From contig JANWHV010000260.1 of the NCBI GenBank assembly GCA_025450255.1, positions 1 to 5,002 on the forward strand: a DNA stretch of 5,002 nucleotides, in the 5' to 3' direction. Below are positions 1-5,002 of the stretch, piece after piece. The translations under genes and the position numbers were made by a program. Numbering within the stretch: position 1 is the stretch's first letter; each line of letters starts with the position of its first letter. The notes beneath the pieces are model-generated. The model did no database searches and was not told where the DNA came from. It worked only from the letters and a program-made list of their open reading frames with translations. The stretch is from Chloroflexota bacterium (GTDB lineage Bacteria > Chloroflexota > UBA5177 > JANWHV01).

Positions 1-339
1 ACCACGCCGGTGCCTACCGCGATTATCTGCGCCACCGACATTATCGCCATCGGCGTCCGTTTGTATCTGGAGCGTTCCGGTATCTTGAAGAGCGGACGGA
101 TCGCCATTGCCAGCTATGACGATACGCCGGTGGCGGAGGCACTTGACCTCACCTCGGTCCACCAGCAAATCGACGTGATAGCGCGCACCGTCGCCGATAT
201 GTTGATAGGCGAGATCCGGAGCGCGCCCGTGCCGGAGCGCCACGTCCTCGTCGCGCCGCGCCTTGTCGTACGCGCGAGCAGCCTCGGCGCCAGGGCCAGG
301 CATGAGATAGATTCCCGCGCGGGTGGCGCCCGAGCCTGA
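1..339 (+). CDS. LacI/GalR-family transcriptional regulator, C-terminal part (5' end outside window)
   Basis: Only the last 112 codons are present; the frame is already open at base 1, so this is a window-edge truncation and not a broken gene. The visible part is the C-terminal half of the periplasmic-binding-protein-like effector domain. It contains PTAIICATDIIAIGV, the usual 'P-T-A-hydrophobic-A-x-(N/T)-D' segment of LacI proteins, then ASYDDTPVAEALDLTSVHQ, the family's 'G/S-F/Y-D-D ... L-T-x-V-x-Q' segment, and the closing VAPRLVVRASS strand. The DNA-binding head is not visible. It is closely related to the convergent complete regulator next to it: about 65 of 92 aligned residues are identical by hand count. 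The two stop codons are only 10 bases apart. It probably controls another sugar gene set to the left, which is an inference. The effector is unknown. Confidence 0.9.
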   Translation, partial: TTPVPTAIICATDIIAIGVRLYLERSGILKSGRIAIASYDDTPVAEALDLTSVHQQIDVIARTVADMLIGEIRSAPVPERHVLVAPRLVVRASSLGARARHEIDSRAGGARA

Positions 340-664
340 GGCCGCCGGCCTACCGCGCCGGGGTGTCCACCCGATCGGACACGCGTGCCCCGCCGCCGCT
401 GCTGGAACGCACCACCAGGCTGGGCGCGACCAGGATATGCTTGGCGGGCGCCGGGATCCCCTGAATCTTACCGATAACCAGATCCGTGACGGCGCGGGCG
501 ATATCGTCGATCTTCTGGTGGACGGACGTCAGATCGAGGGCCTCCGCCACCGGCGTGTCGTCATAGCTGGCCACCGCCACGTCCGCGCCGATCAGCAAAC
601 CGGCGCTCTCCAGATAGGCGCGGACGCCGATGGCGATAATGTCGGTGGCGCAGATAATCGCGGT
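16..664. repeat. Inverted repeat: 44-bp perfect arms at 16-59 and 621-664
   Basis: Bases 16-59 are the exact reverse complement of 621-664. Both arms encode TAIICATDIIAIGV in the two convergent LacI paralogues. Similarity continues outside the arms but with many synonymous changes. For example, the block encoding ASYDDTPVAEALDLTSVHQ differs at 7 of 19 codons although the protein is identical, while the 14 complete codons in the perfect arms show none. The repeat arises from a tail-to-tail paralogue pair; the patchy identity suggests local gene conversion (inference). Confidence 0.85.
339..351. terminator. Short GC hairpin between convergent genes, weak bidirectional terminator candidate
   Basis: AGGCC GCC GGCCT forms a perfect 5-bp stem with a 3-base loop across the 10-base gap between the two convergent stop codons and touches both stops. 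There is no T-run on either strand, so it is not a classical intrinsic terminator. The location is where a shared terminator would be expected, but the stem is short and such hairpins occur by chance in GC-rich DNA. Confidence 0.25.
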
Positions 665-1531
665 TGGGCGTGGTATGCGCGAACGGAGATGCTCCGCCGC
701 TTTCCTGGCATTCAGTACATCATTCGGCGTCCGGATCAGCAAGCCCGGCAGCGCGTCGATGCCGGCGGCGCGCAGCGCCTCTCTATAGCCCTCGACGCGG
801 ATGTCGCCGACCACCGTTCCCTCGAGCCATCCGAGCATGGCGATGCGTGTGTGGCCTTGCGCCCGCAGGTGTTCCACCACCAGGCCGATGCCGCGCTGCC
901 CGTCGTCGTCCGCGAACGGGAAGTCCCAGTCGATATTTGAGCGGCCAAAGCAGGCGAAGGGGAAATCCAGCTCAAGCAGCCGCCGGATGCGCGGATCGTG
1001 GTAGGTGGTATCGGAGAGCACGAAGCCGTCGACGCGGCTGGTGCGGATCAGGTCGGTATAGCTCTGTTCTTCGTGCGGTCCGGATTGGGCAAAGGTAAGC
1101 ACGTGGTAACCGTTCTGCTCCGTGGCCTGGGCGACCTCGTACAAAAAGCGGTCGAGCACCTGGTTGCGCTGCACCACGTCGTGGACCCGGTGCCAGGCAT
1201 AGCCGATCATGCGCGTCTCGCTGGCTTTCAAGTTTCGCGCCGTGCTGTTCGGGCGATAGCCAAGGGCCTGGATGGCCGCGTTCACCTTATGGCGGGTTTT
1301 CTGCTTGATCAGCGCGCTATCGTTGATCACGTACGACACTGTCGAGACTGAGACGCCCGCGAGCACGGCGACATCCCTGATCGTGACGCGCAGCGTATAC
1401 GCCTGATCGGCCGCGGCGCGCCGCACGCGGTCGCCCACCGCCGCGGCCACGGCGGACGGGTCGGTCAGCGCGGCATAGGCGGTCAGTAGCGGCACCCCTG
1501 CCTGTGCGGACACGGATCGCAGGCTAGACAT
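350..1531 (-). CDS. LacI/GalR-family transcriptional regulator with an extra N-terminal HTH-like domain
   Basis: This 393-residue protein is a probable sugar-responsive repressor. A canonical LacI DNA-binding head lies at about residues 49-97 (TIRDVAVLAGVSVSTVSYVIN, then the helix ending LGYRPNSTAR), followed by the hinge (about 98-107) and the effector domain. That domain shows DDDGQRGIGLVVEHLRAQGH (208-227), GYREALRAAG (248-257), PTAIICATDIIAIGV (289-303) and ASYDDTP (321-327). Residues 3-48 align gaplessly with 50-95 (R5/R52, V7/V54, AGV 11-13/58-60, T17/T64, D24/D71, V36/V83, A39/A86, Y45/Y92), so they look like a second, degenerate HTH. Without them the protein would be 345 residues, the normal family size. 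The ATG at 1529-1531 was chosen because GAGGGA lies 5 bases upstream of it; a farther in-frame ATG at 1577-1579 has no ribosome binding site and lies upstream of the predicted transcript start. Autoregulation and control of the divergent importer operon are likely, inferred from position and operators. Confidence 0.92.
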   Translation of the reverse strand: MSSLRSVSAQAGVPLLTAYAALTDPSAVAAAVGDRVRRAAADQAYTLRVTIRDVAVLAGVSVSTVSYVINDSALIKQKTRHKVNAAIQALGYRPNSTARNLKASETRMIGYAWHRVHDVVQRNQVLDRFLYEVAQATEQNGYHVLTFAQSGPHEEQSYTDLIRTSRVDGFVLSDTTYHDPRIRRLLELDFPFACFGRSNIDWDFPFADDDGQRGIGLVVEHLRAQGHTRIAMLGWLEGTVVGDIRVEGYREALRAAGIDALPGLLIRTPNDVLNARKAAEHLRSRIPRPTAIICATDIIAIGVRAYLESAGLLIGADVAVASYDDTPVAEALDLTSVHQKIDDIARAVTDLVIGKIQGIPAPAKHILVAPSLVVRSSSGGGARVSDRVDTPAR

Positions 1532-1536
1532 TTCAT

Positions 1537-1542
1537 TCCCTC
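1537..1542 (-). promoter_or_regulatory. Ribosome binding site of the complete LacI-type regulator
   Basis: On the minus strand this reads GAGGGA, 5 bases before the ATG at 1531-1529. It decides the start: the upstream in-frame ATG (1579-1577) has no purine-rich sequence before it. Confidence 0.7.
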
Positions 1543-1550
1543 GGCGCCTA

Positions 1551-1579
1551 TTGACGAGCCAATAGTCGTAGTGTAGCAT
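1551..1579 (+). promoter_or_regulatory. Sigma-70-like promoter candidate for the importer operon
   Basis: TTGACG (1551-1556) is a near-consensus -35, followed by a 17-base spacer and TAGCAT (1574-1579), which matches 4 of 6 bases of the -10 consensus. The predicted start, near 1586, falls inside the first operator (1584-1595), which is a classical repression arrangement. It gives a leader of about 147 bases before the binding-protein gene. Identified by eye only. Confidence 0.5.
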
Positions 1580-1596
1580 GTGTTGTAACGTTTCAA
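1570..1596 (-). promoter_or_regulatory. Promoter candidate for the LacI-type regulator, with extended -10
   Basis: Read on the minus strand, TTGAAA (1596-1591) serves as -35 and TGCTACACT (1578-1570) is an extended -10 (TGn plus TACACT). The spacer is 15 bases, short of the optimum, but an extended -10 can compensate. The -10 overlaps the -10 of the opposite promoter by two bases, and the -35 and spacer overlap the first operator, so the regulator is probably autoregulated. Confidence 0.45.
1584..1595. promoter_or_regulatory. LacI-type operator candidate 1 (TGTAACGTTTCA)
   Basis: A 12-bp near-palindrome with half-sites TGTAAC and TGAAAC around a central CG, the typical architecture of LacI/GalR-family operators. 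One base breaks the symmetry; the flanking T and A extend it by a further pair. It covers the predicted start of the importer transcript and the -35/spacer of the regulator promoter, so one bound repressor could block both directions. Confidence 0.7.
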
Positions 1597-1624
1597 AAGG
1601 AGGAAAATAGGCAATATCGGTGGC

Positions 1625-1636
1625 TGTAACGTTACA
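1625..1636. promoter_or_regulatory. LacI-type operator candidate 2 (TGTAACGTTACA)
   Basis: A perfect 12-bp palindrome with central CG, matching the LacI/GalR operator pattern. It lies about 40 bases downstream of the predicted importer transcript start. It could act as a roadblock or as a second binding site for cooperative binding with operator 1. Confidence 0.75.
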
Positions 1637-1720
1637 AAGGAGGAATTAGCGCGCTGTCCGTTGCTCGGGTCGAAGCTTGCCCATTTGGGCAGGCGGCTGT
1701 ACACACGAACAGATTCCGAA

Positions 1721-1727
1721 GAGGGGG
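1721..1727 (+). promoter_or_regulatory. Ribosome binding site of the solute-binding protein gene
   Basis: GAGGGGG lies 5 bases upstream of the ATG at 1733. It favours this start over an in-frame TTG at 1661, which would add 24 residues ahead of the Tat signal. Confidence 0.7.
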
Positions 1728-1732
1728 CCACG

Positions 1733-3142
1733 ATGACCGATAATCACGCGCCGAAGACGTCGCTAAGCCGACGTTCGTTCGTCCTCAAGACCGCCGCGAC
1801 CGGCCTGGCCGTCGCCGGCGGCGCCGATCTTATTCGTTCGCTAACGTCGCCAAGCGCCGCCGCGGCCGCCTCGCGCGCCGCCTCGGGCACCACGTTCACG
1901 CTTAACGATATGCCCGCGCCATCGGACAAAGTGAACGTCACCGCCTTCAATCTCACGGTGTCACGGTTTGAAAAAACCAACCCCTCGATCAAGGTAATCG
2001 GCAAAACCGATACCTTCGACCCCACCACCTTTTACGCGCACTACGCGGTCGGCAACGTCGAGGACACCTATAAGGTCTATTTCACCGACGTTCAGCACCT
2101 TATCCAGCTTGGCTACGCGAAAGACATCTCCACCTACGTCAAGGGCTGGCAGTACTACTCCAGCATCGCGCCCGGCGTGAAGCAAATCATCAGCGACGCC
2201 AGCGGCAAGATCTACGGCCTGCCGGTCGACGGCTACGCTCTTGGCCTGGCCTACAACAAGAAGCTTTTCGTGGCCGCCGGCCTCGACCCCGACAAGCCGC
2301 CGCTTACCTGGACACAATTCAGGCAGTATGCCAAGAAGCTGACCGACGCGAGCAAGGGCCGCCACGGCTTCGCGCCTCTCAGCCTGTCCAATACGGGCGG
2401 CTGGCATCTCACCGCCATGATCTACAGCTTCGGCGGCCAGCCGCAAATCGTGAAGAACGGCAGAACGCTCGCCAACTTCAACGACGCGCATGGCGTTCAG
2501 GCGCTGCAATTGCTGCGCGATATGCGCTGGGTCGACCAATCCATCGGCCCCAAGGAGATGGGGTACAACGACAATACCGCGGCGCTCGCCAACAACTCCA
2601 TAGCCATGGGTATCCTCGCCGGCGATCAGCCTCGCTTCTTCAAGACCCAATACCAGGCGGACCTGAACGACTTTATCCTGGCCGGTTTGCCACAGGGCGG
2701 CGGCAACGCGACCCTTACCGGCGGTGATGTCCAGCTCGTCAAGCCCAACGCCACCGAGGCGATCGCCGCCGCCGCCCTGGAGTTCACCGAGTATCGCTAT
2801 TTCGATCTGCCGTCCTGGGAAGCAAGTGACAAGGCGCAGGTCGCCGGTGGCGGCGCGGTCGGCATCCCGGCGAACATTGCATACGGCGGCGCCCTCAAGA
2901 AGGCGCTTGACGCCATCGACGCGAAGTACGCTAACGTTCCCACGCAAAACTATAAGTTCTTCGTGCAAGCGAACAATACCCTGAATCTCAGGCCGGAGCC
3001 CCGTATACAATCGCAAAAGATGTACGCGCTGCTCGACACCTGCGTGCAGGCCATCCTGAGTGACAAGTCGGCCAACCCGAAAGCGCTCCTCGACAACGCC
3101 GCCAAACAATTCCAGGTCATTCTGGACGCCGCCAAGTCGTAG
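1733..3142 (+). CDS. Carbohydrate ABC transporter substrate-binding protein (family 1), Tat-exported
   Basis: This 469-residue extracytoplasmic solute-binding protein captures a sugar or sugar derivative and delivers it to the permeases encoded downstream. The N-terminus has a textbook twin-arginine motif, SRRSFVLK (residues 12-19), a modest hydrophobic stretch (20-31) and an Ala-rich region (about 42-50) where signal peptidase I could cut. No lipobox cysteine is present, so the mature protein seems not to be lipid-anchored. Family 1 hallmarks are YGLPVDGYALGLAYNKKLF (161-179), the following AAGLDPDKPPLTWTQFRQYAKKL block (W193) and YSFGGQ (231-236). Length is normal for the family. The ligand cannot be inferred. 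It is first in the operon, behind the operator-bearing leader, with a hairpin after its stop codon. No frameshift or internal stop is seen. Confidence 0.93.
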   Translation: MTDNHAPKTSLSRRSFVLKTAATGLAVAGGADLIRSLTSPSAAAAASRAASGTTFTLNDMPAPSDKVNVTAFNLTVSRFEKTNPSIKVIGKTDTFDPTTFYAHYAVGNVEDTYKVYFTDVQHLIQLGYAKDISTYVKGWQYYSSIAPGVKQIISDASGKIYGLPVDGYALGLAYNKKLFVAAGLDPDKPPLTWTQFRQYAKKLTDASKGRHGFAPLSLSNTGGWHLTAMIYSFGGQPQIVKNGRTLANFNDAHGVQALQLLRDMRWVDQSIGPKEMGYNDNTAALANNSIAMGILAGDQPRFFKTQYQADLNDFILAGLPQGGGNATLTGGDVQLVKPNATEAIAAAALEFTEYRYFDLPSWEASDKAQVAGGGAVGIPANIAYGGALKKALDAIDAKYANVPTQNYKFFVQANNTLNLRPEPRIQSQKMYALLDTCVQAILSDKSANPKALLDNAAKQFQVILDAAKS

Positions 3143-3145
3143 CGC

Positions 3146-3165
3146 GCCGGCATGCACGTGCCGGC
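3146..3165 (+). other. Intergenic hairpin between binding-protein and permease genes
   Basis: GCCGGCA (3146-3152) pairs perfectly with TGCCGGC (3159-3165) around a 6-base loop. It starts 4 bases after the binding-protein stop codon and ends just before the AGGGGGAG ribosome binding site of the permease. No T-run follows, so full termination is unlikely. In known sugar operons such as malE-malF, structures in this gap help keep binding-protein mRNA more abundant than permease mRNA; the same role here is an inference. Confidence 0.55.
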
Positions 3166-3183
3166 AGGGGGAGATAGGCCACG

Positions 3184-4134
3184 GTGACGGCGTCAGAGCG
3201 GAGTATGCAATCGGGGCCGATTCCGGAGCCGCGCAAACCGCTCGCCGCGCGGCTCCGTCGTGGAGTCGCGCGCAACACCGCGGCCTATCTCTTCCTGCTG
3301 CCCGCCCTGGTCACCTACGCGCTCTTCGCCTGGTTTCCGATCTTCAAGGGCTTCTTGCTCAGCTTCCAGAACGTGAACCTGGACCCCAATGGGTCGAGTC
3401 CCTGGGTGGGATTCGATAACTACCGCGCGCTTTTCGCCGATCCATTGTTTGGACAGGCATGGCGCAACACGATCCAATTCACGGTGTACGCCCTGGTGCT
3501 CGGCTACCTCATCCCGCTGACGCTGGCCCTGGCGCTGAACGAAGTGCGGCACGGCCGCGCCTTCTTCCGCGCCGCGTTCTACCTGCCGGTCATTTTACCG
3601 CCCCTGGCCAGCGTTTTTATCTGGCAGTGGTTCTTCGACCCAGACCCCACCGGCTTCTTGAACGAAGTGCTGGGCTGGGTCGGCATTGGCCCGCAAGAGT
3701 GGATTTCCGATCCCGGCCAGGCCATGGGGAGCCTGGTCGGCGTGGCGACCTGGGCCGCCGCGGGCGGGACCATGCTGATCTACCTCGCCGCGCTCCAGGG
3801 TATTCCCGCTCACCTCTACGAGGCGGCGGAGATCGACGGCGCGTCGCTCTGGGGACGGCTCTTTCACATCACGCTGCCGCGGCTGCGCGTGGTCATGCTG
3901 ATTATGCTGGTCTTGCAAATCATCGCCACCATGCAGATCTTCACCGAGCCGTACGCGCTGACCCAGGGCGGCCCCGCCAATGCCACGATTACCGTGATGA
4001 TCTTGCTCTACACCACGGCCTTCGGCTACCAGGAATGGGGCCAGGCCAGCGCCCTCGGCGTGGTGTTGTTCTTCGTGCTCGCGTTCTTTTCCATCGTGTA
4101 TATCCTGGTTACCCGGCGCTTCGCGCGCGGCTAG
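3184..4134 (+). CDS. Sugar ABC transporter permease, MalF/UgpA-type
   Basis: This 316-residue inner-membrane subunit of a binding-protein-dependent importer (CUT1-type) pairs with the permease encoded next. It has a basic cytoplasmic N-terminus and about six membrane segments (roughly 34-56, 96-118, 132-150, 183-205, 234-256, 288-310). The EAA loop that docks on the ATPase reads EAAEIDGASLWGRLFHITLP (213-232), with the expected Glu-Ala-Ala, Gly and Leu-Pro. The QGGPANAT stretch (261-268) is also typical of this subunit class. Start: GTG at 3184 with GGAG about 10 bases upstream. An ATG at 3205 is possible and would remove 7 residues, but its own upstream signal is too close. It lies 41 bases after the binding-protein gene and is probably cotranscribed with it. 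MalF-like short form, without the large periplasmic loop of enterobacterial MalF. Confidence 0.93.
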   Translation: MTASERSMQSGPIPEPRKPLAARLRRGVARNTAAYLFLLPALVTYALFAWFPIFKGFLLSFQNVNLDPNGSSPWVGFDNYRALFADPLFGQAWRNTIQFTVYALVLGYLIPLTLALALNEVRHGRAFFRAAFYLPVILPPLASVFIWQWFFDPDPTGFLNEVLGWVGIGPQEWISDPGQAMGSLVGVATWAAAGGTMLIYLAALQGIPAHLYEAAEIDGASLWGRLFHITLPRLRVVMLIMLVLQIIATMQIFTEPYALTQGGPANATITVMILLYTTAFGYQEWGQASALGVVLFFVLAFFSIVYILVTRRFARG

Positions 4135-4188
4135 ATCGCCTGTTAGCCCGCATGCGAGCCCCAAGTTGACGAACGGGATCGAAACAGC

Positions 4189-5002
4189 GTGGCGGTACAG
4201 CGCGTGATATTCCCGGAGCCGCGAGAACTGACCACGCGGATCCGTGCCCGGCGCCGATCGGAACGCGCCGAGGAGCGAACCCTGGTCTCGCCGCTCGAGC
4301 GACGGCGTCCCTCGGTGCGAATCGGCTACTGGTCGGTTTTCACGGTGCTGTTGTTGCTCACGCTGACCACCATCGTCCCCCTGTACTGGCTATTCACCGA
4401 CGGCCTGAAGTCGTCGATCGAAATCGCCACGCTGCCACCGACCTGGGTGCCGCAACATCCGAACTGGAGCAGCTTTCAACAGACCTGGGATCTGCTCAAC
4501 CTGGGCAAGTATCTCGGCAACACCCTGATCCTGGTGGCGGGCTCCTGGGTATGCCAGGCGTTGGTGTCGGTCCTGGCGGCCTTTTCGCTCTCCAAGCTAC
4601 GCCCGGCCTTCGGTAACGTCGTGCTGGGGTTTTTCCTGCTCACGCTGCTGGTGCCGCCCGTTTCGTACTTGATTCCACAGTATGTGAACGTCTCCAGCCT
4701 GCCGTTCGTGCACTGGAACATTGGCAGCGGCACCTACGCCTACCTCGGCGTGCTGCTACCGGAGGCCGTAAACGCGTTCAATCTGTTCCTGTTGAAGAGT
4801 TTTTTCGACGAAATCCCGGATGAGATCATCAACGCGGCGCGCATTGACGGCGCCAATGCTCTTGGCTTATTGCGATGGATTGTGCTGCCCATGTCCCGGG
4901 CGGTGCTGGCGGTGATCAGCATTCTCACGGTGATGGCCTCCTGGAAAGACTTCCTCTGGCCCTACGTGCTGTTGCAATCCGATTACGAGCGCATGCCGCT
5001 CA
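4189..5002 (+). CDS. Sugar ABC transporter permease, MalG/UgpE-type (3' end outside window)
   Basis: The second membrane subunit of the importer; 271 codons are visible and the frame is open at the window end. Membrane segments fall near residues 48-69, 112-132, 144-165, 183-203 and 237-256. The EAA loop is NAARIDGANALGLLRWIVLP (215-234), and ASWKDFLWPYVLL is the typical post-loop segment of MalG-type permeases. The start is uncertain. An in-frame stop at 4144-4146 sets the limit and no ATG precedes the first membrane segment; GTG at 4189 (weak CGGGA upstream) is preferred, with GTG 4204 as an alternative. From 4189 the cytoplasmic tail before the first membrane segment is about 44 residues, rich in Arg and Glu, longer than is usual. 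The gap to the preceding permease is 54 bases with no terminator seen, so cotranscription is likely. Confidence 0.9.
   Translation, partial: MAVQRVIFPEPRELTTRIRARRRSERAEERTLVSPLERRRPSVRIGYWSVFTVLLLLTLTTIVPLYWLFTDGLKSSIEIATLPPTWVPQHPNWSSFQQTWDLLNLGKYLGNTLILVAGSWVCQALVSVLAAFSLSKLRPAFGNVVLGFFLLTLLVPPVSYLIPQYVNVSSLPFVHWNIGSGTYAYLGVLLPEAVNAFNLFLLKSFFDEIPDEIINAARIDGANALGLLRWIVLPMSRAVLAVISILTVMASWKDFLWPYVLLQSDYERMPL

Larger units (their letters stand above)
1584..1645 (+). repeat. Direct repeat: operator plus GGAGGAA, copies at 1584-1605 and 1625-1645
   Basis: The two operator palindromes are each followed, in the same orientation, by CAAA(A)GGAGGAA. The copies are 22 and 21 bases, differing by one extra A and one substitution inside the palindrome. 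Palindrome centres are 41 bp apart, close to four helical turns. The repeated unit is therefore longer than the palindrome and asymmetric. GGAGGAA resembles a Shine-Dalgarno sequence, but neither copy is followed by a well-placed start codon. Confidence 0.75.

Noticed and set aside
323..940. Open frame on the plus strand opposite the complete LacI-type regulator
   Set aside because: Overlaps a regulator with full family motifs on the other strand. Its composition (Arg, Gly, His, Ala rich) is typical of an antisense shadow and it shows no motif.
1532..1579. Upstream ATG at 1577-1579 as the true start of the complete regulator
   Set aside because: No ribosome binding site precedes it, it overlaps the predicted -10 region, and the 16 added residues (MLHYDYWLVNRRRGNE) show no family similarity.
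1599..1645. Two GGAGGA elements as Shine-Dalgarno sites for a leader peptide
   Set aside because: Neither copy has an ATG, GTG or TTG at normal spacing downstream; they are better described as part of the repeated operator unit.
1661..1732. TTG start extending the solute-binding protein by 24 residues
   Set aside because: It would bury the twin-arginine motif deeper in the protein. The GGAGGA upstream ends about 16 bases away, too far, whereas ATG 1733 has GAGGGGG at a 5-base spacing.
1961..3157. Long open frame on the minus strand (398 codons) opposite the solute-binding protein gene
   Set aside because: Lies wholly opposite a clear family 1 binding-protein gene, has no recognisable domain, and is of the kind commonly produced by GC-rich third positions.
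3459..4169. Open frame of 236 codons overlapping the first permease in another frame
   Set aside because: Arg/Pro/His-rich translation with no membrane pattern, while the overlapping frame encodes a permease with a correct EAA loop.
4135..5002. Absence of an ATPase gene as a sign of an incomplete transporter
   Set aside because: The window ends inside the second permease, and CUT1 importers often use an ATPase encoded elsewhere, so nothing can be concluded.
1..5002. CRISPR arrays, tRNA or rRNA genes, insertion sequences, phage attachment sites
   Set aside because: No repeat-spacer pattern, no RNA gene signatures, no transposase-like product and no terminal repeats of mobile-element type were seen on reading both strands.

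Overview
The window holds part of a carbohydrate-uptake locus: two LacI/GalR-family regulators placed tail to tail, then a divergently transcribed ABC importer operon (substrate-binding protein, first permease, start of second permease). The DNA is GC-rich and the codons favour G/C in the third position. The binding protein has a twin-arginine signal without a lipobox cysteine. This set of traits would suit a Chloroflexota-type bacterium (Thermomicrobia or Ktedonobacteria) or possibly an actinobacterium. That placement is an inference from general character and no marker gene confirms it.

Layout. Positions 1-339 (+) are the C-terminal end of a LacI-type regulator whose start lies outside the window. 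Ten bases later the convergent gene at 350-1531 (-) encodes a complete LacI-type regulator of 393 residues. The two proteins share about 71% of residues over the 92 that can be aligned (hand count), so they are paralogues. A 201-base intergenic region (1532-1732) separates the complete regulator from the importer genes. It contains two palindromic operator-like sites (TGTAACGTTTCA and TGTAACGTTACA) 41 bp apart, each followed by the same GGAGGAA element, and a pair of overlapping divergent promoter candidates. Positions 1733-3142 (+) encode the Tat-exported family 1 solute-binding protein. A hairpin sits in the 41-base gap before the first permease (3184-4134, +). The second permease starts near 4189 (+) and runs off the window end.

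How it fits together. The inferred model is that the complete regulator represses both itself and the importer from the shared operators until a sugar or sugar derivative releases it. The binding protein then delivers substrate to the heterodimeric permease. No ATPase gene is visible; it may lie downstream or be a shared MsmK/UgpC-type subunit encoded elsewhere. The substrate cannot be named from sequence alone.

The most unusual point is the regulator itself. Its first 48 residues look like a second, degenerate copy of the LacI helix-turn-helix, aligned without gaps to the canonical copy at an offset of 47 residues. This tandem DNA-binding head faces a tandem, asymmetrically extended operator in the adjacent promoter region.
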